Of a stretch of DNA of 64,000 bases, positions 46,875 to 55,615 are shown piece by piece. Position 1 is the first letter of the stretch, and each line of letters opens with the position of its first letter. The stretch comes from Tenacibaculum sp. Bg11-29 (GTDB taxonomy: Bacteria; Bacteroidota; Bacteroidia; Flavobacteriales; Flavobacteriaceae): assembly GCF_002836595.1 (NCBI RefSeq), contig NZ_PJBB01000003.1, positions 1,735,001 to 1,799,000 on the forward strand, in the 5' to 3' direction. The notes under the pieces were generated by a model. It searched no databases. It was not told where the DNA came from and saw only the letters and a list, made by a program, of their open reading frames with translations. A program made the translations under genes and the position numbers.

Positions 46875-48309
46875 CCTTTTGTTGTTTTATAGCTAATAAT
46901 CCTAAGAAAGTAATAAGTCCGTTAAGAACTAAGACAAAGAAGCCGAAATCGAAATTTAATTGCGCTTTACTAAAAAGACTTATTAAATAAGTAAGAATAG
47001 GAGAGACTATACAAATTATAGGAACTAAATTATCTTTTACTTTTAATTTTGTAAATAAGCCGAAGGCATATAAACCTAGTAAAGGACCATATGTGTACCC
47101 AGCAAATTGAAATATCTTAGCAATTACACTAGCATCTGCAATAAAATATTTAAAAATTAAAATAGTAGCGATTAATACAAATGAAAATAAGATATGTATT
47201 TTTTTACGAATTTTCTCTTTTTCTAGATTATCTTCTTTTTTGTCAATTTCTAAAATATCAATACTAAACGAAGTTGTTAAAGAGGTTAAAGCACTGTCTG
47301 CACTTGAGTATGCAGCCGCAATTAATCCAAGTAAAAAGAATAATGAAGCAACTAATCCTAAATCACCACTCATAGCAATCATCGGAAATAATTGATCTTT
47401 ATGAGCTTCAATTCCATTTGTAGCAGCATAATCAGTTAATAATATTCCCAAAGCTAAAAAGAAAAAATTTACGATCACTAAAACGATGGTAAACCAAAAA
47501 ATATTCTTTTGGGCGTCTTTTATATTACGACAAGTTAAGTTTTTTTGCATCATATCTTGGTCTAAACCTGTCATTACAATGGCTATAAATGCTCCAGAAA
47601 AGAATCTGTTCCAGAAATAATTTCCAGCTTTAGGGTCTTCAAAAAAGAACATTTTAGATAATTTGTTTTCTGAAATATATGAGAATAAACTATCAATTTG
47701 CATTGCGTCTTTAATAGTGACTATACAAACGCCTACGGCAATCAACATAAATAAGGTTTGCAAGGTATCTGTCCAAACAATTGTTTTTATTCCTCCTTTA
47801 AAAGTATATAACCAAATTAACAAAATAGTTATCGTTACAGTTACCCAAAATGGAATTCCGTATGCATCAAACAGAATTAACTGTAATACATTGGCTACTA
47901 AAAATAAACGAAAAGCTGCACCAACAGTTCTTGAGAGTAAAAAGAAAGAGGCGCCTGTTTTATACGAATATCTTCCAAAACGATCTTCTAAATAGGTATA
48001 AATAGAAGTAAGGTTTAATCGGTAGTAAAGAGGAAGTAGAACTAAACCAATAACGGCGTAACCAACAACATAGCCTAATACCATTTGCATGTAACTCATC
48101 TGTTGCCCTTCTACCCAACCAGGCACCGAAATAAAAGTAACTCCAGATAATGAAGCGCCAATCATACCAAAGGCAACTAAATACCAAGGAGAAGAATTAT
48201 CTGCTTTAAAAAAAGTGTTGTTGTTTGCTGATTTACCAGTGATGTAAGAAATAAGAATTAATACACCAAAATAGGCAAGAATAAGGAGTAATATATGTAG
48301 TGGTTGCAT
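46867..48309 (-). CDS. Sodium:solute symporter (SSS family)
   Basis: 480 residues with about 12-13 membrane helices. Family signatures: NNTFFKADNSSPWYLVAFGMIGASLSGVTF near the start, GGIKTIVWTDTLQ, and AAYSSADSALTSLTTSF. Imports a small solute with sodium; substrate unknown. First gene of a unit with the 57-residue protein and the cupin. Confidence 0.93.
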   Translation of the reverse strand: MQPLHILLLILAYFGVLILISYITGKSANNNTFFKADNSSPWYLVAFGMIGASLSGVTFISVPGWVEGQQMSYMQMVLGYVVGYAVIGLVLLPLYYRLNLTSIYTYLEDRFGRYSYKTGASFFLLSRTVGAAFRLFLVANVLQLILFDAYGIPFWVTVTITILLIWLYTFKGGIKTIVWTDTLQTLFMLIAVGVCIVTIKDAMQIDSLFSYISENKLSKMFFFEDPKAGNYFWNRFFSGAFIAIVMTGLDQDMMQKNLTCRNIKDAQKNIFWFTIVLVIVNFFFLALGILLTDYAATNGIEAHKDQLFPMIAMSGDLGLVASLFFLLGLIAAAYSSADSALTSLTTSFSIDILEIDKKEDNLEKEKIRKKIHILFSFVLIATILIFKYFIADASVIAKIFQFAGYTYGPLLGLYAFGLFTKLKVKDNLVPIICIVSPILTYLISLFSKAQLNFDFGFFVLVLNGLITFLGLLAIKQQKDA

Positions 48310-48378
48310 ACAGTTTAATTATGAATTACGAATGTACTAATTTGTAATTATAAATTAAATGTAATAAGTTTAATAAAT

Positions 48379-48424
48379 GTCAGTTTGAGGGGAGTTGGTA
48401 TCTTTCTACTCTACTCAAACTGAC
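48379..48424. repeat. REP-like inverted repeat, GTCAGTTTGAG family
   Basis: GTCAGTTTGAG (48379-48389) and exact complement CTCAAACTGAC (48414-48424), 24 bases apart. The left arm continues GGGAGTTGGTATC, which aligns with CGGAGTCGAGAAC of the copy at 56776, so both belong to one family. It lies between the symporter and nitroreductase genes. Confidence 0.6.
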
Positions 48425-48432
48425 AAAGAGCA

Positions 48433-49062
48433 CTAAAATTCAATAATAACTTCTTCCGTTTTTTTACGAACTTTTATTAAATCTTTCATATAATCATCTT
48501 CAGCTCTAAAACCAACAGGTAATACTAAAACAGACGTTAAGTTATGCTGATCTAATTCTAAAATTTCATCATATTTTTCAGGAACAAAACCTTCCATAGG
48601 GCACGAATCTATTTGTTCATTTGCGGCAACTGTCATTAAATTACCTAAAGCTATATATGCTTGGTTTTTATTCCAAACTTTTAATTCCTCTTGTGATTTG
48701 TTACCAATAGAAGAAATCAGCATTTCTTTAAAAGGATTTAAAATTTCATCAGGAGTATTTCTAGTAGTTTTTACTAATGAAAAATAAGTATCTATATCTT
48801 TTATGGTATACTCTTTAGGAATACATAAAACTAATACGTGTGAAGCTTGTAGTACTTGTGGTTGATTCCAAGAATGTTCAACTAATTTTTGTTGAATTTC
48901 TTTATTCTTAATTACTAACATTTTAACAGGTTGCAATCCGTAAGAAGTGGCAGTTAAATTAAAAGCTTCTTTTAGTGTATTTATTTGTATTTCTGAGAGT
49001 GATTTATTTTCGTCGAATTTTTTAACAGCATAACGCCATTGTAAACTTTCTATACTATTCAT
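48433..49062 (-). CDS. NAD(P)H-dependent nitroreductase family oxidoreductase
   Basis: 209 residues with the FMN nitroreductase fold, closest in layout to NfsB-type enzymes: SLQWRYAVKKFD at the N-terminus (FMN phosphate), NLTATSYGLQPVK with the Q-P-x-K pattern, ALGNLMTVAANEQIDSCPMEGF and VLVLPVGFRAEDD at the end. It reduces quinones, nitro or similar compounds with NAD(P)H; the natural substrate is not visible. Single gene with a -7 box upstream. Confidence 0.9.
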   Translation of the reverse strand: MNSIESLQWRYAVKKFDENKSLSEIQINTLKEAFNLTATSYGLQPVKMLVIKNKEIQQKLVEHSWNQPQVLQASHVLVLCIPKEYTIKDIDTYFSLVKTTRNTPDEILNPFKEMLISSIGNKSQEELKVWNKNQAYIALGNLMTVAANEQIDSCPMEGFVPEKYDEILELDQHNLTSVLVLPVGFRAEDDYMKDLIKVRKKTEEVIIEF

Positions 49063-49086
49063 TTTATTATTATATTATTTATAAAG

Positions 49087-49094
49087 CAAAACTA
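49087..49094 (-). promoter_or_regulatory. -7 box of the nitroreductase gene
   Basis: On the minus strand TAGTTTTG matches TAnnTTTG, 24 bases before the ATG at 49062. Confidence 0.5.
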
Positions 49095-49151
49095 CAATTG
49101 CTTTTAAGAAAAATTAATGTTTAACTATTTTAAAAATTTATGGTAATAAAT

Positions 49152-49979
49152 TTAATTGTTATAGTTGTCTATAACTTTAATAAAAGTCTCTGGTTCTGGT
49201 CGTACTCGGTAATTATCGGTTAAATCGGCAAAAATAATTTTATTGTTTTTGTTAGTAATAATAACAGTTGGTAAAACAACATCAGTGTCGTAACCAAAAA
49301 CTTGAAACCCTGCGGGTAATCCGTTTTTATGAAGAATACCAAGTTGTTTCGCAACAATATTATCGCTGTCTACTAAAAATTGAAAAGGGACTTTATGTTT
49401 TTTTGCTAATTTTTCAGTGTATTTGTGAGGTTGAGAACTTACTAAAACCATAGTAGTATTTCGTTTTTCTATTTCCTTGTATTGGTCTACAACTTCCTGT
49501 ATTTGAGCCATACAAAGCGGACACCAATTTCCACGGTAAAAAATGAATATATTAAAATCACCAGGTAAATTATCTATTGAGATATCTTCTCCTTGGTTGT
49601 TCTTAAGAATAAAATTAGGAAGTGTTTTTCCTATATCTAAAATTGAAGTGTCTCTGAAGTTAAAAGAAGAATACCAAGTTAAATATGCTAACCAACCTAA
49701 AGTTAAAATTACTGCTATAAGAAGCGATTTTTGTTCGAAATTAAAAAGATTTAAAAGAAAACCGATAACAATAAAAGTTGAGTAGAATTGCAAATTTTTC
49801 GTTGTTCTTGCTACTGGTTTTATAAATAACATTGAAAAGAAAACAATAACAGTAAGAGATGAAATTAAGAGCCCTATTTCATTGATGTTAAAATCAATAT
49901 TTATAATTGTTTTGATAAAAATAATTAAAGAAAAAACGGGAAATCCGCTGATAAAAAGTGATTTATAAATATTTTTCAT
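49152..49979 (-). CDS. Membrane-anchored redoxin (AhpC/TSA fold)
   Basis: 275 residues. The N-terminal 105 residues hold about four membrane helices, and the rest is a thioredoxin-fold peroxiredoxin-like domain with IFYRGNWCPLC at about 146-156 (C153 and C156, a WCPLC centre) and the ELGFQVFGYDTD-type region later. The CxxC suggests thiol-disulphide exchange rather than a one-cysteine peroxidase. Divergent from DUF2851, with only 37 bases between the starts. Confidence 0.85.
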   Translation of the reverse strand: MKNIYKSLFISGFPVFSLIIFIKTIINIDFNINEIGLLISSLTVIVFFSMLFIKPVARTTKNLQFYSTFIVIGFLLNLFNFEQKSLLIAVILTLGWLAYLTWYSSFNFRDTSILDIGKTLPNFILKNNQGEDISIDNLPGDFNIFIFYRGNWCPLCMAQIQEVVDQYKEIEKRNTTMVLVSSQPHKYTEKLAKKHKVPFQFLVDSDNIVAKQLGILHKNGLPAGFQVFGYDTDVVLPTVIITNKNNKIIFADLTDNYRVRPEPETFIKVIDNYNN

Positions 49980-50016
49980 ATCTTGATAGTCGTAAAATAA
50001 TTGCTAATTTACGGTT

Positions 50017-51291
50017 ATGAAAGAAGAATTTCTACATTTTATGTGGCAATACAAATTGTTTGATGTAAATAATTTGAAATCTGAATTAAATGAAACCATT
50101 CAGATAATTAAACCTGGAGCTCATAATAATAATTCAGGTCCTGATTTTTTAAACGCTCAGTTAAAAATAAACGATCAATTATGGGCTGGTAATGTTGAAA
50201 TTCATATCAATTCTTCCGATTGGTATGCACATAAGCATGAAAATGATGAGAATTACGACGCGGTGATTTTGCATGTGGTTTGGTGCCATGATTCAGAGGT
50301 GTTTATGAAAAATAATAAACCAATGCCAACTCTTGAATTAAAGAGTTTAGTTAATGAAGATTTATTGGGTAATTATCATAATTTATTTTATAAAACATTA
50401 CGTTGGATTCCTTGTGAAAAGGAGATAGTTAATGTTGATTCTTTTTTAATGAACAATTGGTTAGAGCGATTGTATGTAGAACGGTTAGAAAATAAATCAG
50501 TTTTAATAAAAGAACTATTATCACGCTCAAATAATGATTATGAAGCTGTATTATTTCAATTATTAGCTAGAAATTTTGGATTAAAAATAAATGGAGACGC
50601 TTTTCTACAATTAGTGCAATCGTTTAGTTTTTCTACTCTAAGAAAAGTTTGCTTTAACGAACAGGAGCTTTCTGCTTTATTATTTGGTCAAGCAGGTTTT
50701 TTAGAAAAGGATATAGAAAATGAATATTTCATTCAATTAAAAAAAGAGTATGATTATTTAAAGCATAAACATAATTTAGAACCCATTTCGAATAATTTAT
50801 TTCAGTTTTTTAGAATGCGTCCCACAAATTTTCCAACCATTCGAATTGCTCAGTTAGTGGCATTGTTTCATAAACATCAAAATTTGTTTTCTAAATTAAT
50901 GCAATTGAATAAAATAGAAGATTTTTATAGTTTGTTTTCAGTTGAAGTAAATGATTTTTGGAAAGAACATTATACGTTTGAGACTGAATCAAAAAAAACA
51001 TTGAAAAAACTCACAAAATCATTTGTTGATTTATTACTTATAAATACCATTATACCTTTACAATTTGTATACAAACAAAGTAAGGGAGAAGAAGTTAATG
51101 AAGAAGATTTCTTTAAATTAATTAAGCAAATTAAACCAGAAAAGAATTCAATTATTGATAAGTTTTCTGATTTAAAAATTGGTATAACCAGCGCTTTTGA
51201 TAGTCAAGCTTTATTAGAACTTAAAAATAATTACTGTACAGAAAAACGTTGTTTACAATGCGCAATAGGGAATCATTTGTTGAGAGCATAA
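50017..51291 (+). CDS. DUF2851 family protein
   Basis: 424 residues, cytoplasmic. The N-terminal part (LHFMWQYKLFD, GDFLNAQLKINDQLWAGNVEIHINSSDWYAHKH) is the DUF2851 signature, found widely in Bacteroidota; function unknown. The C-terminus has cysteines (YCTEKRCLQCAIGNHLL) that could bind metal. Its stop lies 35 bases before the nrtR ATG, so it is upstream of, not necessarily part of, the NAD operon. Confidence 0.9.
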   Translation: MKEEFLHFMWQYKLFDVNNLKSELNETIQIIKPGAHNNNSGPDFLNAQLKINDQLWAGNVEIHINSSDWYAHKHENDENYDAVILHVVWCHDSEVFMKNNKPMPTLELKSLVNEDLLGNYHNLFYKTLRWIPCEKEIVNVDSFLMNNWLERLYVERLENKSVLIKELLSRSNNDYEAVLFQLLARNFGLKINGDAFLQLVQSFSFSTLRKVCFNEQELSALLFGQAGFLEKDIENEYFIQLKKEYDYLKHKHNLEPISNNLFQFFRMRPTNFPTIRIAQLVALFHKHQNLFSKLMQLNKIEDFYSLFSVEVNDFWKEHYTFETESKKTLKKLTKSFVDLLLINTIIPLQFVYKQSKGEEVNEEDFFKLIKQIKPEKNSIIDKFSDLKIGITSAFDSQALLELKNNYCTEKRCLQCAIGNHLLRA

Positions 51292-51302
51292 ATTTAACTA
51301 TT

Positions 51303-51323
51303 TTTGTGTGTAAATTACACATA
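51303..51323 (+). promoter_or_regulatory. NrtR operator in front of nrtR
   Basis: A 21-base site, TTTGTGT + GTAAATT + ACACATA, that lines up with the two sites in front of nadV. Its core TGTGTAAATTACACA (51307-51321) is a perfect inverted repeat around one base and ends six bases before the nrtR ATG. Predicts autorepression. Confidence 0.65.
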
Positions 51324-51326
51324 TAC

Positions 51327-52004
51327 ATGAGTGAGCAATCTATAAAACTATCAGTAGATGCAGTTGTTTTTGGTTATGAAGCAGGTGTTATATCAATATT
51401 ACTTATAAAAAGAAAATACGAACCTTTTAAAGGCAAATGGGCGATACCTGGTGGTTTTGTTTTAAATACAGAATCATTAGAAGAAGCTGTAGAGAGAGAA
51501 CTTAAAGAGGAAACAGGTGTAAAGATTAACTATTTAGAGCAGTTGTATACGTTTGGGTCACCAGATAGAGATCCAAGAGCTAGAGTAGTATCAATTGCTT
51601 ATTTTGGATTAGTACGGCCTAATGCTTTTAGAGTAAAAGCTTCAACTGATGCTGAACAAGCTGAATGGTTTAATATTGATGAATTACCAGATTTATCTTT
51701 TGATCATAAAGAAATACTGAAAGCTGCTATAGAAAGATTACAAGGGAAAATTACTTATGAACCTTTGGGGTTTGAACTACTCGACGCAAAATTTCCGTTT
51801 TCAGATTTAGAAAAATTATACACAACTCTTTTAGGTAGAGATGTTGATAGAAGAAATTTTAGAAAGAAAATTATTGGATTAAACGTACTTGATGAGCTTG
51901 ATGAAAAAGTATCAAAAGGCTCTGGTAGGCCCGCAAATTTATTTCAATTTAATGAAAAAAGATACTTTCAACTTAAAAAAGAGGGAATTGTTTTTGAGGT
52001 TTAG
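51327..52004 (+). CDS. nrtR: NrtR-type Nudix transcriptional repressor
   Basis: 225 residues from the ATG at 51327; the longer frame from 51249 lies inside the DUF2851 gene. N-terminal Nudix domain with a complete Nudix box (residues 43-65, G-x5-E-x7-REL-x-EE-x-G-V), then a winged-helix DNA-binding domain (LGRDVDRRNFRKKIIGL and GSGRPANLFQFN). In NrtR proteins ADP-ribose or related NAD-derived molecules release the repressor. The Nudix box is often decayed in the family but is intact here, so hydrolysis may remain. It controls the following nadV operon by inference from shared palindromes. Confidence 0.92.
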   Translation: MSEQSIKLSVDAVVFGYEAGVISILLIKRKYEPFKGKWAIPGGFVLNTESLEEAVERELKEETGVKINYLEQLYTFGSPDRDPRARVVSIAYFGLVRPNAFRVKASTDAEQAEWFNIDELPDLSFDHKEILKAAIERLQGKITYEPLGFELLDAKFPFSDLEKLYTTLLGRDVDRRNFRKKIIGLNVLDELDEKVSKGSGRPANLFQFNEKRYFQLKKEGIVFEV

Positions 52005-52030
52005 TTACTTATATTCAGTGATTTCATTAA

Positions 52031-52051
52031 TTTGTGTTAAAATAACGCAAA
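52031..52051 (+). promoter_or_regulatory. NrtR operator 1 in front of nadV
   Basis: 21-base site TTTGTGT + TAAAATA + ACGCAAA; the arms are inverted repeats with one mismatch (ACACAAA expected). 71 bases before the nadV ATG. Confidence 0.65.
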
Positions 52052-52084
52052 TAAAATTAGTTTAAAATTAAAATACATTATATA

Positions 52085-52105
52085 TTTGTGTCATAATTAC
52101 GCAAA
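52085..52105 (+). promoter_or_regulatory. NrtR operator 2 in front of nadV
   Basis: 21-base site TTTGTGT + CATAATT + ACGCAAA with the same arms as operator 1, 54 bases downstream of it (centre to centre) and 17 bases before the nadV ATG, where it would block transcription start. Confidence 0.65.
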
Positions 52106-52121
52106 CTAAAACATTGTTTCT

Positions 52122-53576
52122 ATGAATGGATTATTATTAACCGACGGTTATAAAACAGGACACCACCAACAATACCCAAAAGGAACAGAAGAAGTTTATT
52201 CTAATTGGACACCAAGAAGTAATAAATATGCACCTAAAGGATGTGATAAAGTTGTTTCTTTCGGACAGCAATATGTTATTAAATGGTTACACGATTATTT
52301 TAAAGACAATTTCTTTTCGAAAAATAAAGAAGAGGTTTGTAACGAAATTAAAGAAGAGCTTTCTTTATACCTAGGAGCTGAATATGATGTAACTCATTAC
52401 GAACAATTACACGATTTACAATATTTACCAATAAAAGTTAAATCATTACAAGAAGGAGTAGAAGTGCCAATTAGAGTTCCTATGCTTACTGTTGTAAATA
52501 CACACAAAGATTTTTATTGGATAACCAATTTTTTAGAAACTATATTATCTACCATGCTATGGCAACCAATGACATCGGCTACAATAGCTATTTTATATAA
52601 ACGAATCTTTAAAAAATGGGCATTATTAACCGATAGTGAAAATGTCGCTTTTATAGATTTTCAAGGGCATGATTTTTCAATGAGAGGAATGGGAGGTTTA
52701 CAAAGTGCTTTATCTTCAGGTATGGGACATGCAAGTGTTTTTATGGGGTCAGACACACTTCCTGTTATTAGTGGATTACGTAAATATTACAATGCAAAAG
52801 GCTTTGTAGTTGGCTCTGTAAACGCAACAGAACATTCTGTAATGTGTGCTGGAACAAAAGATGATGAAATAGGTACATTTAGAGCATTAATGAATACATA
52901 TCCAACAGGAATATTATCTGTAGTAAGTGATACTTGGGATTTATGGAAAGTGCTTACCGATTATTTACCAAAATTAAAAGAAGAGGTTTTATCTAGAGAT
53001 GGTAAGTTGGTAATAAGACCTGATAGTGGAGATCCTGTAGACATTATTTGTGGAGAAAATCAAAGTATAAACGGAACAACACCACAAGAAAAAGGAGTAG
53101 TAGAATTACTTTGGGATATTTTTGGAGGTACAGTAAATAAGGAAGGATTTAAAGTTTTAGATAAGCACATTGGTGCTATTTATGGCGATAGTATAACAAC
53201 AGAAAGAGCAGAGCAAATATGTAAAAGATTACATGATAAAGGGTTTGCATCTACAAATGTTGTTTTAGGTATTGGTTCTTTTACATATCAATTTAATACA
53301 AGAGATACTTTTGGATTTGCTATGAAAGCAACTTCAGTTGTAGTAAACGGAGAACGAAGAGAAATTTTTAAAGATCCAATTACAGATGACGGAATAAAGA
53401 AATCTGCAAAAGGATTGGTAAAAGTAGATTTGGTTGATGATGAATATGTTTTGGTAGATCAAGTTTCTGTTGAAGAAGAAGCGCAAGGAGAGTTGCAAAT
53501 CATATATAAAGACGGTGCCTTTTTAAATGAGGTAACATTACAAGATGTTAGAGGACGTATAAATGAAAGTGTATAA
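52122..53576 (+). CDS. nadV: NAMPT/NadV-like nicotinamide (phospho)ribosyltransferase
   Basis: 484 residues of the nicotinamide phosphoribosyltransferase family, which joins nicotinamide and PRPP to make NMN. Conserved blocks: LLLTDGYKTGHHQQYP at the start, HDF (183-185, the Asp that binds the nicotinamide amide), ATEHS (235-239, catalytic His), IRPDSGDP (298-305, phosphate binding) and GAIYGDS (351-357). No nearby NMN adenylyltransferase is seen. In the phage NARP1 pathway a NAMPT-like enzyme instead uses ADP-ribose pyrophosphate; the Prs-like gene in this operon makes that a fair alternative. Confidence 0.9.
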   Translation: MNGLLLTDGYKTGHHQQYPKGTEEVYSNWTPRSNKYAPKGCDKVVSFGQQYVIKWLHDYFKDNFFSKNKEEVCNEIKEELSLYLGAEYDVTHYEQLHDLQYLPIKVKSLQEGVEVPIRVPMLTVVNTHKDFYWITNFLETILSTMLWQPMTSATIAILYKRIFKKWALLTDSENVAFIDFQGHDFSMRGMGGLQSALSSGMGHASVFMGSDTLPVISGLRKYYNAKGFVVGSVNATEHSVMCAGTKDDEIGTFRALMNTYPTGILSVVSDTWDLWKVLTDYLPKLKEEVLSRDGKLVIRPDSGDPVDIICGENQSINGTTPQEKGVVELLWDIFGGTVNKEGFKVLDKHIGAIYGDSITTERAEQICKRLHDKGFASTNVVLGIGSFTYQFNTRDTFGFAMKATSVVVNGERREIFKDPITDDGIKKSAKGLVKVDLVDDEYVLVDQVSVEEEAQGELQIIYKDGAFLNEVTLQDVRGRINESV

Positions 53577-53585
53577 AATGAGCTT

Positions 53586-54608
53586 ATGTGGTTTGAAAAA
53601 TTAACAGGTTTTAAAGAGATTTCACATGAGAATGTGAAGAATAATATACTTATTGATGGGCACAATATCATTTCAAAAAAAAATAATAAATCCTTTCAAT
53701 TCGGTGAGTTAGAAGTTGTTTCTTTAGAGAATTTAAGAACTAAATTATTCGAAAACAAATTAAAAGGTAAGATAAAAGTATCTGAAATTGTAACAAACGT
53801 ACAAGATTTGCATTGTGATTTGAATAATAAAAATGCGCTTTTTCAAGCAGCGTCACAGTTTAATCTATTAGAAATGGTTGGGCCAAATATTACACCTGAA
53901 AAAGGAGTTGATATTTATGAAAGAGACTTTACACAAGGGCCAGCATGTGCTATTGCTTGTGGAGCAGGAACAATATATAGAAATTATTTTGCAAAAGTTA
54001 ATGGTAAAGTTGGTCAAACGTCTGAAAATCAAATTGATTGTTTAAGTGATATAGGAGAAGAATTAAATAATGAAGACTTACTGTTATGGAAAATGAGTAA
54101 CGGATATGCTTTGTTAAGTCAAGAAGGGCTTTTAAATGTAAATAAACAACTAGGTAAGCTAAATCAAAAAGAAAGAGAATATTTAAAGGGGAAATTAAAT
54201 GTTGGTATTCAATGGAATACAGAAGTGACTATTGCAGAAGAAAAACAAATTGTTTCTCAAGTGTATTGTTCAGCATTACCAGTTGCTTATTCTGATATTG
54301 AATCATTTTATTGGGAAAGTTTCGCAAGAGTAATTTTAGAAGCAACATACGAAGCTACTTTGTATGCGGCTATGATAAATATGAATAAGTATAGTTCCAA
54401 TAAAGTTTTTTTAACTTTAGTAGGCGGTGGAGCATTTGGTAATGAAACAGATTGGATAGTTGAATCGTTAGTTAAAGTGCTAGATAAGTTTAAAAACGCT
54501 CCATTAGATGTTAAAATAGTGAGTTATGGTAATTCAAATACATTATTGAAGGATGCGATAACAAATTTCTTAAATAAGGTTGATTTAGAAGATAATATAA
54601 ACCTATAA
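53586..54608 (+). CDS. Macrodomain-like protein, possible ADP-ribose binder
   Basis: 340 residues, not confidently assigned. The C-terminal part (274-286, VFLTLVGGGAFGN, followed by a helix and VKIVSYG) looks like the phosphate-binding loop and last strand of a macrodomain. Around 86-97 there is FQAASQFNLLEM and at 118-135 a conserved-looking GPACAIACGAGTIYRNYF, both glycine- or alanine-rich and likely catalytic or ligand-binding. The DIYERDFTQ and DWIVESL segments are further conserved-looking points. It starts 9 bases after nadV and precedes the ADP-ribosylglycohydrolase. Context strongly suggests an ADP-ribose-derived ligand; the reaction is unknown. Confidence 0.55.
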   Translation: MWFEKLTGFKEISHENVKNNILIDGHNIISKKNNKSFQFGELEVVSLENLRTKLFENKLKGKIKVSEIVTNVQDLHCDLNNKNALFQAASQFNLLEMVGPNITPEKGVDIYERDFTQGPACAIACGAGTIYRNYFAKVNGKVGQTSENQIDCLSDIGEELNNEDLLLWKMSNGYALLSQEGLLNVNKQLGKLNQKEREYLKGKLNVGIQWNTEVTIAEEKQIVSQVYCSALPVAYSDIESFYWESFARVILEATYEATLYAAMINMNKYSSNKVFLTLVGGGAFGNETDWIVESLVKVLDKFKNAPLDVKIVSYGNSNTLLKDAITNFLNKVDLEDNINL

Positions 54609-54613
54609 CTTTT

Positions 54614-55615
54614 ATGATTAAGGAAATACTTATTGGTACAGCTATTGGTGATGCGTTTGGTGCAGGTGTAGAATTTCAGGATAGGAATTGGATAAGAGAG
54701 CATGTTGATTTTTCTAGATTCGTAAATGCTAGAGGTCAGATAAAAGTAGCTAAAGAGAAAAAGGAAATTTTTACTAAAAATTATAAAGAATGGGATTATA
54801 CTGATGATACAGAAATGACTATTGGATTAATCAATGCCCTAATATCTAAAGAACCGTTTTCGGAAGATTTATTAGTTCGGAAATGGAAAGAAGAGTATGA
54901 TAAGGGAATAGAAATTAAAGGGCACGGAAGAAATGGTCATGGATCTATGAGTTGGTATTATTCAGGATACAAAACAATAGAAGAGGTTCGAGATTTTCAG
55001 AGAGATAGACCTAACCCTGGTAATGCTCCTGCAATGAGAGCTGTTTTTTTGGGGTTATTAGATGAGAATTTAATAAATGAATATGCTTTAATAAATGCAA
55101 ATGCTACACACCCAAATATAAACGCAATATTATCAAGTCAATGTATCGCTAGAGCATCAGAGTATATAATCGTTAAAAAAGGTGATCCAGCAAATATTAT
55201 AGAATATTGCTTTGATAAGGTAATATTAAATGATGAATATAAAAGCTATTTGATAGAAGTAAATAAAATAGGAGTCTATGAAAATTTAAGTGCTGAAGAA
55301 TTAACCATTTTATGTGGTAATCAACCAATAGAAGCTCCTTATTTCTTACCAGGGATAAACGGAGTTCCTTCAGATTCAAAATTTACAACGGGTGCTGTTC
55401 TTTATATTCTTAAAAACGCCACAAATGCTTTTGATGCATTAAAAAAAGCTGTTTTATTAGGTGGTGATGTAGATTCTATTGCATCAATTACTGCTGGTAT
55501 TATGGCTGGGAGATTTGGTTTAAAAGAGATTCCTTTGTTTATGATAAATAACATTGAAAATAGCTCCTATTTAGAAGAAATTGCAAACAGTTTTAATGAA
55601 AAAATATATAAATGA
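54614..55615 (+). CDS. ADP-ribosylglycohydrolase (DraG family)
   Basis: 333 residues. Dinuclear magnesium hydrolase that removes ADP-ribose from modified proteins or other acceptors, releasing free ADP-ribose. Signatures: LIGTAIGDAFGAGVEFQ at the start, YTDDTEM (62-68, metal ligands), NANATHPN in the middle and GGDVDSIAS (from about 283). The third metal block reads GGDVDS where many members have GGDTDT, a mild change. It overlaps the next gene by 4 bases (ATGA). Confidence 0.93.
   Translation: MIKEILIGTAIGDAFGAGVEFQDRNWIREHVDFSRFVNARGQIKVAKEKKEIFTKNYKEWDYTDDTEMTIGLINALISKEPFSEDLLVRKWKEEYDKGIEIKGHGRNGHGSMSWYYSGYKTIEEVRDFQRDRPNPGNAPAMRAVFLGLLDENLINEYALINANATHPNINAILSSQCIARASEYIIVKKGDPANIIEYCFDKVILNDEYKSYLIEVNKIGVYENLSAEELTILCGNQPIEAPYFLPGINGVPSDSKFTTGAVLYILKNATNAFDALKKAVLLGGDVDSIASITAGIMAGRFGLKEIPLFMINNIENSSYLEEIANSFNEKIYK

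Noticed and set aside
46714..46896. Plus-strand hydrophobic frame of 60 residues
   Set aside because: It is the complement of the lysine-rich 57-residue gene; runs of TTT codons read as phenylalanine are the mirror of AAA lysine codons.
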